From positions 703,001 to 767,000 of the forward strand of contig JAKOGI010000144.1 in assembly GCA_029747015.1 (NCBI GenBank): DNA of 64,000 nucleotides. The letters are read 5' to 3'. Source of the DNA: Carnegiea gigantea (Eukaryota; Streptophyta; Magnoliopsida; Caryophyllales; Cactaceae). Of the stretch, positions 1 to 12,170 are shown one piece after another (the first letter of the stretch is position 1; each line of letters starts with the position of its first letter). The notes under the pieces were generated by a model that saw nothing but the letters and a program-made list of their open reading frames with translations, ran no database searches and had not been told where the DNA came from. Position numbers and translations under genes: made by a program.

Positions 1-620
1 AAACCCTAACTTGGAGCCTTGGATTTCCATGAATATGTCTCCTTCTCATAGAATCAGAATTGGTGTGAATTCAGATGACTTCAGTCATATTTTGCAGCAT
101 TCTATTCAATCTGAAGAATCTGGTAAGACTATAAGTTGCTGTTGCCTTGTTATTTTTTTTGATCTTCTGTTAATCACTTCTATTCGTAGCTAGGGGCCTC
201 GAATCAGATTGCTTATCTTCCTCTTCTTTCTGTCCAGTTTGTCTTATTGTGACGAGCAGAGATATCACTATGAGGTCGTGCAGTGGCCTAGAGGAAATTG
301 TTCGCACCAAGGTACTGTTGCCCATTGGTAAATTTAGCTGCTTAGAACAATTGCTCGTAGAAAATGGTCCAGAGTCCAGAGCAGACCTTCCAAACAATTA
401 CTAGGTCGAGCCATTTTATGTGGAGATAATATCCTTGGCTCTTGTGGGTCTGGTTTGGGCCATCCAAGCTCTGTCTGAATCTCTAGTTAAGCTGTCTGAA
501 TCTAGCTCTCTCCTATCTCCACTGTATAACACTATAGCATCAAGCTGTGCTGATTTGAGTAATCAGATCCAAGTTGGTTTTCATCTAAAACAAGAAGCTG
601 CAAAGGTTATTAGAATATAA
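1..620 (+). pseudogene. 3' exons of an unidentified gene, interrupted by an in-frame TAG
   Basis: An open frame enters at the window edge and runs to a good donor (G|GTAAG at about 122). A plausible acceptor near 190 (TTCGTAG) continues with a frame containing SSSSFCPVCLIVTSRD. That frame runs without a shift to a TAA at 618-620, broken only by TAG at 402-404. The part after the TAG includes ALSESLVKLSESSSLLSPLY and ends LKQEAAKVIRI, which looks like normal helical protein sequence. Either this is a decayed gene, or the TAG is the true end and the rest is UTR. I do not recognise the family. The CPVC pair hints at a zinc site but is not enough to name one. The rest of the gene lies left of the window. 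Confidence 0.4.
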
Positions 621-1450
621 AGCCATTCAAGTGCTTTCAATTATTAACTAACTTAAACTACTAATTGCGATTATTTCAGAACATGGTATTAAAACCTTTT
701 TTTACCATTATCTTCACATGTAAGAGAGCTTAATTCTAATATTTCATTTGAAAAATGCGTTCATGATCAGAATTTCATTTATGCGCTCAGGACAGGGGTT
801 GCTTCATATTATCGTACATCCCAGGACGCATACAGTGCAGGGTTTTCATGGCCTTGAACAGGACAAGGTACTTGCTTTCGGCTTTTCAGATGGGGGGAAC
901 GATATATTTTGGATTCGGAAATCCAGAGCCACTGATGCTGATCCCCTGGTGCAGAGATGGCTTGCTTATGGTTTCAATGCCTTTCATGTCTAGTGTTGAA
1001 CCTCTGGTGCTGATCTACGAAGTTGATGAGTGAATTTGTGTTTCTTCGAAGAGTTTCTCCTGGCATGTTCAGTCTAGAGCATTATGTGCACTCATCTATC
1101 TTTAACTCACACATACATATATACTGTAAGAGACAAGTTGGACTGTCGTATAAGTTGGACCTCTTAAAGTTTTTCCCTGTAGAATCATTCAGCTAAAGCT
1201 TGGCAAATAGTTGCTTGGATAATGGAGTATAACTAATATTGATCGTATTGTTTCAGTTTACGTCAAGTTATCGCTCTCCTAAATATAAGTTCAGGTCATT
1301 CCGATTGGGCAGTTGGACACAGGTCATTTTTCTTCCAGATAGACGGTATGCAGATTTAGACTCTTTGAGAGTAATTGCTGACCCTGGGAAGTGACCAACG
1401 TAACAGATCACAGCACGGTGAATTTAGGGAAAGATGAATGAGAGAAGATG
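621..1450. other. Stretch without a recognisable gene
   Basis: Two overlapping plus-strand open frames at about 748-1033 share the same bases and resemble no family I know. They may be 3' UTR or further exons of the preceding gene. From 1034 to 1450 I see only AT-rich non-coding sequence. Confidence 0.4.
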
Positions 1451-2141
1451 ATCACTCAAAACAAGATTGTGAGTCTAGGAAAAGCTAGGTAAAAGCTAAG
1501 TAGCTCCGCTTCAGACTGTAAACCAACAGCACCCAATATGCATACTACTGCCAACCACGAAGGAGAACAAGCAGGAATTGTTGATGAAGCAATGCTTCCA
1601 TAAATACAGAAACTCTGTTCCAAAATACAGAAAGAAAAGTGCAATTACAATTCAGATTCAGAATATTGTGTACTACAAATACTATCCTTCTGCAAATTCA
1701 CTTTCAGTTACACTTAATTGTTCTAATTTTGTTTGAGAAATACAAGTTTGATACAGCTTTCTTCGAATAGTATCTTACATGATTAGACGTACAATAAATA
1801 AGGAGGCTATACATTGCATACAACACAGCATTCTCAAACTCCTCTACCAAATGTATACCAGCAGTCTGTTGAAGTTTCTGGTCCATTTATAACTTATATG
1901 ATGTCATTCTGTCAAAGCAAAGCTGTAATTTAATTCCCCTGTATATACTCCACGGATCAAGCTCCTAGCCCCAGGAGACGTGTTCATCGAACTTACCAAA
2001 GTTATCTTTTTCCTTTTTTGGAGGACCAGAATTATTAACTGTAACAGTGACCATTTATGGTGCATAATGGTTTTGACATGATTGATACAGACCAATCTCC
2101 ATAGGGCAGTAAAGTACTCGTAGCTTGAATTTACTTTTGTG
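1451..2141 (-). other. Probable 3' UTR and downstream flank of the CH-domain gene
   Basis: This lies directly downstream (minus sense) of the TAG at 2142-2144. It holds no long supported reading frame. The exact polyadenylation site cannot be fixed by eye. Confidence 0.4.
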
Positions 2142-5100
2142 CTATACGCCAAGGCGAAGCTTCTCAGCTGGATACACAGAGCTTGTGTTACCACCGCCAG
2201 CCTTCTGAACCTTTCCCGAGGAAGGCTTAGCAGCAGGCTTCCTTGTGGAAGCCTCAACAGGCTGCTGCTTATCCTTGGGTAGACTCGGTTTAATACTCTT
2301 CCTGTTACGCACCTCAACAAAAAAAGACAAAGCAGAAAAGAGCAAGAAATGCATTGAGCAAGAGCTTTGAATTCTCAACCAAATTTCACAGGATTTTAAG
2401 CATGTCATACACACCTGAGGTGAAGGAAGAAAACAGCAATCCCTACTAGTGCCGTACCCTTGACAACTGATTTCAACAATTTCCTCTCAGGCTTATGCAG
2501 CTGAATTTCTTTGTTGTTATCTTCTCCCTCCACATTTTCTAATTCACCCTGCATTAGCAAGACAATGCAACAGACAAAAAGAATTAACACTAGAAATCAG
2601 GGGTTCACCACGAGGTGAAACGAGGGGTTGGGTGCGGGAGGACAATCATTTCAGCCAACCATAGTACTTCACCTTCTCCACGGTTTCCACACATAGATTA
2701 TGCTTGATCACGGCATCCTCAGTTCTGGGACTATCAGCTCCTAGCTGAGGATTGCCAAGTGTTGTAGTGTAGCTGTTCACGCAAGTTGCATCTTCCATGT
2801 TGATAGAATTGTCATAGATACCCGGAGGGCCAGGAACATTATGATCCTCAGATCCCTCCTGTGTACCTTCAGTTGTGATTGGTCTTCTCTCAATACTCTC
2901 ATTCATAACATTAACATCATCATATCCCTGTTGAGTATCTTGACAAACCATATCTGGGCATTTTTCACTGTCCTCCGTCACAATCATTGAGAGGAAAGAA
3001 CCCAAGTCCACGATGGACATGGAATTATCATCACAGCACCTTTCTGTATGATCTAAAGGGTTCAACTCAGCATCAACTGCCTCTTTTTCATCTTTTGTTG
3101 GAGACTCGTGAATGTTGGCAGAGATAATGGTGTCTATGTCAGGAAGTAAATGGAAGGCAGTGCAGCTTTCAGTAGCATATTTTGGAGAGAGCCAGTCATT
3201 CTCACTACCATGTGATTTAACAGCTTCCGGACGTGGACAATAAATACTCTCTGCACTAGAGTCAAATGTGCAAAGGCACTGCTGCGGATGAAGCTTGACT
3301 TGGTCTACTCCATTTTCTAGGGTAGTCTCCACATGATCTAAACTGTCATGGCCACAATTCTCTCCTGCATGCATAACTTGCGCAGAATCAGTTGGACTCT
3401 CACTGGATAGATCACTAGCATTGCCCATCTCGTCAGAATGGGATTTACCACTGTCAGGGATTAATGCATTGTCAGATGTTTCTTGTCCAGCTGACATCGG
3501 TTGTTCATCAAGACCCTTGAATTTTGATATTGGAGTGTCATCAGCACAGAAGTCATCCTCTATGACGCAAAGATCACAAGAATAAGATTTATCAACATCA
3601 TTTCTGGATGCCACCAGTTCATCCTCAAAACTCTCCGACTCTGATATCGGAGCCTCACTGGCACGAAGATCATTTTCTACAGCACATTCATAGGGCACAT
3701 TTGACTCTCCATCTACAACTGAAGCTGAGCTCATGCAACAAATTGGCATGGTGTTATCACATGAGTTATTCTTGCATTCAATCTCGGACGGATAAGCCGA
3801 GTTCTCCATATGTACGTCGTGCAGCAGAGAACAAGCATTGAAGCCAGTTTTACCTCTGTCTTCCCTGTCGTGTGCATCATCAATTCCTTCATTAATTGCA
3901 CTGTCATCTCTATAATTCCGAAAATCCCAGGAACTGTCGCCCAGATCAATAGGGACATGGTTCGCATCAGCATTTTGATATACATGTTTTTCCATGCTAT
4001 CTACTTCCAGAAATTTACCATCAATACATGAACTAAGACATGTAGAGGACTGTACACTGCTCAGCTCCTGGTCACTGTAATACTGTGAGTGAGGAGAACC
4101 AACAGACTCAACAGGTGATAGGTATTCACCCTCGGCATCTTCCTCATCCCCTAGGTCCATGTTTAGCTGTAATTTTAGGCTTGCTTCATCATCTCTGTAC
4201 TCTGGACCCACAATAGTTGGAGATGCAGCATCAGAAGTGTGGTTTGAAGACCCATGAGATCCAGAGACCATTGAAATGCTGTCAGCACCGTCACAATTGT
4301 CTGAATAACTATTGCTAACAGGAGAGGCTGAATTTGACATTGTCTGTAATGACAGCTAGGAAAAATAAGAAGCATAAAGAGGAAGAACACTGAAGGATGA
4401 AGATGATGCAATGATGGATGTAATCAGTTCAGTTCTCATGCATGAATTATGACTACCTTTTTCTTTCTCTGCTTGTTCATTAAGAAGACAAGGAAAAAAA
4501 CATACCCGCCAGTATCTAATTCTTGAAACTTTTTCAGAGTCCTGCTCAACAGAAAGTGACGAGCTGGACTGTGACCGCTCTAAGCTCTGCCGAATGTATT
4601 GAACCATATCCGTTGGCATGGTTATAGTGCAAGTAACACTATCAAAATCAGGAACCTAGACATGTCAACAACCATTTTCAGAGTCAGGGATGATGCGATA
4701 AGCTCAAACAGAAAAGATAAATTAGAATATATGTAATTCTCTGAATTCCTTACATTTAGATCTCTCGACCTAACTTTCTTTGAAAGAGAACGTATGCACA
4801 TGCAAACTTTTCTCGTGTTTCTTTTTTCAACAACATCAGATGGAGTGAAGAGATCAATGCTATCCAAGCCCAGATTTTTGCACACCTGCATATTAAAAAC
4901 AGAAAGGCGAAAGAGAAATCACAATAAAGAATTCTCCTAACCTACCATACAACAAATCAGCAACTATAAATTTAGGTAACAAATGCAAAGAAAACTTTCT
5001 CCAATGATGTTAGGATCATGAAGACTGACAATCTAAGCCGAGAGCAAATACAAAAGGGAATAAGCCACTAGGCAATGCTACATTAAGATAATAACACCTT

Positions 5101-8100
5101 TTCCTCATATAATCAAAAGGAGGAGGGATAAACCAGGAACCATAAAGAAAAATCATCAGACTGGAAATGTAGGCAACTGGAGAAACCAAGTTCGTGCTAA
5201 GATGCATTTAATATAAATTCCTTCAATTGGTTTAAAATGTAATGCACAAATTCTTCCAAAAAGATAAAATAAAAGGTAGAACCAGCGCTCATGGTAAGAT
5301 GCAGAAAATATCAAGCCGATAAAACAGAACAGAACCAAAAAAAAAGGAAAGAAAAAAAGAAAAGGATCTGCTTCCATGCCCCTCAGCAAATCAGCAGGCT
5401 TACTAGCAGCATGAAACAAGGGATAGGAAACCAGTTGTGCTAGGAGACTACATTTACTCTTGATCCAGCTATCCCATTGACTTATGGAGACGGCAGTTTC
5501 ATTCCAAAAAATGAAGTCTATGCTAATATCGCAACAGCATATGAAAAGACTTCACTTAAGATAATAACACCTTTTCCTCATGTGATCAAAAGGGGGAGGG
5601 ATAAACCAGGAAACATAAAGAAAAATCATAAGACTGGAAATACAGGCAACTCAAGAAACCAAGTCCGTGCTAAATGCATTTAATATAAATTCCTTCAATT
5701 GGTTTAAGATGTGATGCACAAATTCTTCCAAAAATGATAAAATAATAGGTCGAACTAGCACTCATCGTAAGATGCGGAAAATATCAAGCCGATAAAACAG
5801 CAAACAGAACCAAAAAGAAAAGGAAAGAAAAAAAGAAAGGGATCTGCGTTCCATGCCCCCCAGCAAATCAGCAGGCTTACTAGCAGCATGAAAAAAAGGG
5901 ATAGGAAACCAGTTGTGCTAAGTGACTAAGCAATAGTGTATGAAATGACTTCACTTAATAAGCAAATTCCAAAGAAACTACCAAGAGAAATTCTTTTGGG
6001 AGTAGTTACAGTGCCACATAGGTGAACGCCATTACCCCTCTGCCACACAAACATCACCAAATGTCAGCGGAGGGGATTAAACTCTAGTTTATACTAAACT
6101 CATTGAATCCCCCCCCCCCCAAAAAAAAAGACAGGCACTGATCCAATAGCCTCATACACTTAGCAATACAGTAGTTTATCTAGGGTTCTCATACATTTAA
6201 AAAAAAAAAAAAAAAAACAGAAACCTCCCTTATTAAATGCAGAAAGCTAGCCTTTTCTTGACATTCTCTGAAAAAAGATTCCAGGGATGAACATGGAATT
6301 ATGCACAAATTAAGATGACCAAGATGCACTGGTGGGAGGGGGGAGGGGGGACATTTTCCGTGTCTGGACTTTAAAATACAGCCGCCATGTGCAATAAATA
6401 CCCATAAAAACGCGCCAACATTATAATATGGCATATATCTCCTGGTGCTTTTGCTTGAAGCAACGGATTTCCATTCATTTAAGTTTTGGTGGGTTGCATC
6501 CACAGTAAGGGTTGGCAACAGCCTTGATATTACTTCAGACACTTCAAACCTGCAACACAAACACCCAAAAAAAAAATGAAAAAGAAACATTCTCATCAAG
6601 AGAAAATAAGGTCAGGGGGAAATAAAATGCAAATAGAATAACAATTGGATCTATGGTTCACGAAAACCTCAAGCTGACCTAAAGCCATCGACAGTCATAA
6701 AGATGGCCACAATGATCACCAAAGGATGGATCTTCCTGCAATGCATTAATAGAATACAACCATAGATCCAATTGTTATTTTCTTTTAACGCAGCAACGAT
6801 CAGGTGACCATGGAATTGCTCAAGGCCTGGGTTTGGAATTGTATAAATGCAATCAATCAATGGCCGTGCATTCATCATTTGGACAAGTAGCAGACACTAA
6901 CCATAATACCACAAATCGTTCCAAAACGTAATGAAGACTCATACATTGTGAGCCCGCCAGAAGTGCTGAACACTTGGTTAATTAATATAAGAAATACATC
7001 AATGGAACCAGCACTTAAAAAAAAAATAAAACTATCCCACAGACCAATTCATTGCAGCATAATTATGGTATTCTACACCTGCAAGGGGGCCCTTGAATGA
7101 TTACAGTTGCAGACCAGTTTGTAAAATATTGCTTCATAAACATTACAGATTACTAGCTTAAGGATTAGTTGCCCATACAGAGCCATAATTTGCTCATACA
7201 ATAAAGAGGTAACATGAGGGTAAAGGGAAGACCATACAGAATCTCCCCATCAGCAAGTAGATCACTGATGTTAGCCTGCTCGTCGAACCTTATTTGCAAT
7301 ACTTCCCCAAGCCATATTCTTGTTTGTGTCTGCAATTCAAGAGCACAATAAGACCTTAAAGTTCAATGATAACCTTGATTTGGAGACAAGCAATAACGAA
7401 TCCTAAGGCCAGCCACAGAAACCACCGAGAAAGAAACACCGCATAATTGCATTCATATGTTTCAACCATTCGTAGGTGATTCATGCATTATGATGACTAA
7501 GAGAACTCGAGTGGAAGACAAGGAAATTTTTTCCACCCCCTTGAACAAGGATCAGCCAAGTGGGATTGTCATTTTAGCCATTCCTTTGAGGCTTTGAGCT
7601 CATTATGGATTCAGGACAAAAATTTGCACAACCTATATCTCAGTAGCCCAATTCAAATCTGTTAATCCAACTGCTATGTCTCCTTTTTAAAACAAATGGG
7701 AAGACAGAACAGCAAATCTGATTTTAGTAAACCAGATAGTGAATTCCTCTCATTAGATTGAGAAAGTTCGCATGTTCATCTCGAAATCTAGCACCAAAAG
7801 ACTTGACCATTTGGCTAAAATAATACTAGTCCATGTTTTCTTTTTGGCTTTGTCTAGGTTAAATTTTCAAGGGAAAGCATACAGGATAATGCAAGTATAA
7901 AATTCAAAACTGGGCCTTGATACAATCCCAAAGATTTTATCAGTTGATTAATCTAGCTTTCAAGTTTCACCCGTATAATAATACATGGACTATATAGTTG
8001 CCTAACTCTCACATACATACTAGATAGCCCCCCCAAACAAGCAACAAATTTTTGGATTTTTTAAATCAATTTTTCCACAATTAAGAAAAAAAAAATCATT

Positions 8101-8777
8101 GGTACAAAATACAAATGCACTCGGTCAACCGAGTGGTTCATGCATTGAGATTAGCTCGCGCTGGATAGACGTGCAGCAAGCCGAGTAAAAACGCAGAAAA
8201 ACAGTCGCATGTTAAAAACTAGCAATCTATAAATCTAACCTAACCAATATTTCTTTGTATTCAATGCATTGAAGTTCTCCATCATTTTGTCCCCAAAAAA
8301 AATAAAAAATATCAAAGTGCATAGACAATATCTGTAAAAGTCCAGGCTAAATCATAAATCAAAATATCTTCAAATACTCTTCAATTTAAGCAGACATTGA
8401 AACAAACGGAAAGAAGAAAAAGTCAAACCAAAAAAGCTTACTAAAACGAATGAATGAATGAACTCAAACTACAGTAACAAGCCGTCAAATCTTGTATCAG
8501 TAATTAGGTTTGAAAGTTGAAACTCGTCTCGTTTGACCAAAATTCCAAATTACCAAAAAAACAAATTAAAGAGAACGAACTCAGCGTGACAACATGCTAC
8601 ATACATAATGGAGGAGAGAGAAACAGATAATAATCGAACCTGCAAAAAAGCATCATCCAGCTCACGGAAGTTGGATTCAGCAGACGACGCCGGCGACAGG
8701 GACGCCGGAGTCCGAGTATCTCCGTCCACCGGCATTCTCGACCTACTCTCCGGCGTCCCCGCCGCCACGGCGGCCAT
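2142..8777 (-). CDS. Calponin-homology domain protein with an acidic middle and a C-terminal membrane segment
   Basis: Eight exons with GT-AG borders join in frame to 883 aa: 8777-8640, 7329-7238, 6549-6402, 4885-4754, 4655-4506, 4355-2673, 2548-2411 and 2312-2142. Residues about 47-175 form a CH-type domain. Recognisable pieces are TRIWLGEVLQIRFDEQ, RRYMPYYNVGAFL, LGLDSIDLFTPSDVVEKRN and VCMCIRSLSKKVRSRDLNV. Exon 6 (561 codons) is a long Ser/Asp/Glu-rich, probably disordered region. Residues about 808-826 (around GTALVGIAVFFLHL) are a single hydrophobic segment, followed by a basic, Lys/Pro-rich tail of about 56 residues. Plant proteins of this kind are mostly unstudied; a cytoskeletal or membrane-anchoring role is only inferred from the CH domain. 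Exon 2 could also use a donor 5 nt downstream, but only GTATGG keeps frame and family alignment. Exon 6 could start 12 nt later at a second in-frame AG. Confidence 0.85.
5082..5928. repeat. Tandem duplication inside intron 3 of the CH-domain gene
   Basis: A segment of about 370 bp (5082-5450) recurs at 5555-5928, offset by about 475 bp, with few substitutions and small indels. Both copies carry landmarks such as TCAAGCCGATAAAACAG and CAGCAAATCAGCAGGCTTAC. A short third piece (GACTTCACTTAA) follows at about 5940. The copies have no coding potential. Confidence 0.85.
6637..6779. repeat. Perfect 22-bp inverted repeat with a 99-bp loop
   Basis: The left arm at 6637-6658 (core ACAATTGGATCTATGGTT) is matched exactly in reverse complement at 6758-6779. 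It sits in intron 2 of the CH-domain gene. It may be a foldback element or the remains of an inverted duplication. No target-site duplication is evident. Confidence 0.8.
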
Positions 8778-8860
8778 GCTCGGCCGTTTTCTCGCCGGCG
8801 ATACTTCCCGCCAAAATCAAACCCTGGAAAAGTACATAGACTCCGAGGAAGCTCAAGTAG

Positions 8861-8884
8861 GGGGAGAGAGAGAGAGAGAGAGAG
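8861..8884. repeat. (GA)n microsatellite in the presumed 5' leader of the CH-domain gene
   Basis: A run of about ten GA units reads as (CT)n on the gene's sense strand, 85-105 nt upstream of its ATG. CT-rich leaders are common in plant genes. Confidence 0.8.
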
Positions 8885-8889
8885 GATGA

Positions 8890-9600
8890 GACTATGAAGA
8901 AGTGTAGCTGTGTGGGGCTTCGAATTCGATCCTGTATATACGCACCAATCTTTCCACTTCTTTTCTTTTTGTCTCGTCTAAAATTTTTTTTTTTAATGCG
9001 TCAATTTTTTTTTTTAATTTGTTGGATTTTGGGAATTTTTGAGGAGCGTAAAATAGGGACAGAAGAGATAAAGTGGTGATTCGGTTGAACTTCCGAATGG
9101 CCCATCCGTGTTAGGCCACGCCGCCATCGCCGTGTGGCTGCTCGTGTCCGTGCATTCCCCGAGTCTTAAAGCTAAGGGGAGAAAATTCGGCCTTCCATTT
9201 AGTGAATTTTTGAGGTTCTTGCTACAAAACTTTTCAATTTGGAAAACATTTAAAATATATCTAATTAAGAATGATAATACGTGTTTTATTATGAGATACT
9301 TTTAAATATCTTATATTAAGGCAAATTATGTATTTTATGATTTAAAATCACCAAATTTTTAATAATTGCATATTATTATGAGTTGTAAATCTTTAATATT
9401 CGTATGCTACGCAAACAGATACAAATTAGCATCCTAAATGGTTCAACTCCATCTGTGAAAGGAAATTATATATGTAATTTTATAGAGTTGAAAAATTATG
9501 TATAAAAAGGTAATTTTACACAAATTATAAGTTATAACATCCTTGTACTATTCAATCATACCCGTTTTTACAATTTAATATATGATAATATACATTTTAT
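8890..9600. other. Intergenic, AT-rich; upstream flank of the CH-domain gene
   Basis: Poly-T runs near 8985 and 9008 and AT-rich sequence to 9600. No supported gene. It probably contains the promoter of the minus-strand CH-domain gene, but no single element stands out. Confidence 0.4.
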
Positions 9601-9708
9601 GTGAAGACAACATACTTAAAAAAATCTTATGGTAAGACATTTATCATTTTGCAATTGATTCATAGTCGTTCTTTGACTTCTTTCAACTGTTTTTCTTCAC
9701 TATCTATC

Positions 9709-10745
9709 ATGGCGGAGTCGGGACAGACTAGTGGTCCTGCAAAGGATTCACTAATTAACAAGGGAAAAGGCAAACAAAAGGCCAAGGTAAGCATTAAGTG
9801 GGAGAAGGAGGAGATCGACGATGAGCCTTCAAAACTATCTCTTTGCTTAGTAGGCAAGGTATGGACGTTACGTAAGTTTAACGGTTTTGCCGTTATGTTT
9901 ACAATGGAAAAGATTTGGAACCCTACACATGGAATAGAATCGAAGGAGATAGGAACAATTTTTTTTCTTTTTCAATTTTTCCATTGGAAGGATATGGATA
10001 GAGTTTGGAGGGAGAACCATGGTTGTTTGACAAGAATGTGGCGGTACTGCAGTCAGTCCAAGGTGATCAACAACCTTCTGTGTTGGGTGAATCCCTAACT
10101 CACTCCCCCTTTTGGGTTAGGGTTTATGAGCCACCTTTTGATGGGAGGAAGGAGAAACATATAAGGGCCATTGCTGATGCTCTGGGGATCTATATCAGGA
10201 CTGACCCAACTGTGCTCGAGGGATAGACGAAGTCATTGCGCTTTAAGCTGTGGATTGATTTACGGGACCCCTTGGTAGAGGAGGTGGAAATTGATCACGA
10301 GTTAGGGAACGAGATTACTTTACACGTAAAATATGAGTGACTCCCAAACCTATGCTATTATTGTGGGCAGTTGAGGCATGTGGAACGTGACTGTTTGGAA
10401 AAGGAGGATGAAGATGAAGAATGGGGTGGCTTTAAGTATGGAGAATGGCTCCGTGCTTCCCCATGGAGACCACCACAAAAACTGAGGACGGACCAAGGAA
10501 TGGCCCGAAATGCAACTAGGAAACTCGTTTTTAAATCAAAAAAGCTGACAAAAGGGTATAAAGTTGTGGTCATTAAAGACATGGTATCTAGTTTGTTAAA
10601 TGTTAGAGTCAGCGAGAAAGATACAGTAGTAGCCCCAGGGGAGTTTTCAGAGAAAATTACCACGACGGAACATGTCCAAGTAGTCATGATAGAAGAAGGA
10701 GGGCAGGTGAATTGCGAAGGGAGTAGAAAGGAGGATGTGGGATAG
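9709..10745 (+). pseudogene. L1 ORF1 (gag-like, CCHC zinc knuckle), broken
   Basis: It starts with ATG in the context of MAESGQTSGPAKDS and continues through at least two frame changes and several stops. A zinc knuckle of the CX2CX4HX4C type (CYYCGQLRHVERDC) is intact at 10353-10394. Just downstream is YGEWLRASPWRPP, a motif usual after the knuckle in plant L1 ORF1 proteins. In live elements this protein binds the element RNA. Here it is not translatable as one protein. Confidence 0.75.
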
Positions 10746-10969
10746 GCACCTGATGCTAGAACCGACAAAAAATGGTACCGATACTTGCGTAAAAAAGGAG
10801 AAAGGAATGAGGAGATATATCAAAACATGTTTCTAGGAGGGACAAGGAGAACGAAGGATGTTGAGATTGAGGATGCTACGAGGGGTAAAAAGGTGAGAGC
10901 TGAGGGTGTGAAGGTTTCTGCTAATGGTGAAAAAGTGACGGTGGCTAGTATGCAGTCCTGCCAAGAGCC

Positions 10970-11690
10970 ATGATTATCCTCTCTTGGAATTGCTGTGGGC
11001 TTTGGAACCCACGAGCAGTTCGAGCCTTGCGTAGGCTAGTGAAAGAGAAAGCTCCCGATGTGGTTTTCTTATCGAAAATCAAACAGAAAACTATAGAACT
11101 GGAGAGAATTCAAGTTCAGATTGGTTTTGAAAACAAATTGTACGTGGACTGTAAGGGGAAAGGTAGAAGGAGGAGTGGTGGTTTGGCACTTTTTTGGAAG
11201 GATCATCTTGATTTCTCTTTGATATCCTAGTCACAAAATCACATTGAAATGGATTGCCTAAATGAGGAAGGAAGGAAAGCGTGGAGGTTGGTTGGCATCT
11301 ATGGACATCCAAAAGATGAGAACAAGTGGAAGACATAGGATTTAATGGAGAGCTTGAATAGATCATTTCTACCATGGCTTTGCTTTGGTGATTTTAATGA
11401 AATATTGGTCAACGAGGAAAAATCAAGAGGACCACCAAAGAATCAAACTACTCTTGATGGTTTTCAAAGGGCAGTTCAGGGGTGTGAGCTACGAGATTTA
11501 GGATAAAATGGACATCCGTTCACGTGGACAAATAATCGAGGGGATGAGGGGAATGCACAGGAGAGATTAGACCGATTCTTTGGAAATGGAGAGTGGTGTA
11601 AACTATTCCTGACAAATAACATTTCACATCTTCCTAAGAGGTGCTCAGACCATAATCCTATCTTGCTGACCAGCTGGAAACAAGGTGAGG
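10970..11690 (+). pseudogene. L1 endonuclease domain (APE-like), broken
   Basis: The domain begins ILSWNCCGLWNPRAVRALRR. Later landmarks are GDFNEIL (about 11389), FTWTNNRG and the SDHNP box (about 11650). The usual catalytic Glu box (FLxETK) reads FLSKIK here, so the metal-binding Glu is lost. Stops at 11228 and near 11337 and 11503 confirm decay. In active L1s this domain nicks the target DNA. Confidence 0.8.
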
Positions 11691-12170
11691 AGGTGAACCA
11701 GAAGAAAAGGAAGAGGGGGAGACCGGTTAGATTTGAAAAAGCATGGATAGCAGATACGTCATGTGAGGAACTCATCAGTGACACCTGGGTTTACACTCAC
11801 GGATGCCTAAAGGAGGACAGATTGGGTTTGGTTTGCAGTGAACTCAACAGTGAGATGGGCACAACAATAAAGTTGATCCAGGATGAGATAAAAGATAAGT
11901 TAGAGGAGATCACAAGGAAACAAAGGACCACGCAATCAGCACCTATCATCGAGCATATCAAAAATCTCAACCGTCACATGAGGGGCTGGAAGAGAAGGAA
12001 GAAATTATATGGTTTCAAAGAAGTCGTCAAAATTAGATGATTCAGGGGAACAAGAATACAGCTTTCTTTCACAAGAAAGCTTCTCAAAGGGAGAGGACTA
12101 ATGGCATCAAAACCATCCTAAATGACTAGGGGGTTTTAATAGACAAAGAAGATGACATTGAAGAGCTTTC

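Noticed and set aside
1..10. AAACCCTAAC at the window start as a telomere
   Set aside because: It is one unit only and lies within an open frame (NPNLEPW); there is no tandem CCCTAAA array.
6669..6878. Extra exon of the CH-domain gene (RKIHPLVIIVAIFM...)
   Set aside because: It has splice-like borders, but joining exon 2 (donor GTATGG) directly to 6549 gives an uninterrupted CH domain (DGEIL-FEVSEV); the extra piece matches nothing in the domain.
7079..7152. Another candidate exon of the CH-domain gene (VYEAIFYKLVC...)
   Set aside because: It keeps frame only with a different exon 2 donor and then leads to stops in the next exon.
9108..9305. Small membrane protein gene
   Set aside because: It is a short AT-rich frame with no context or family resemblance.
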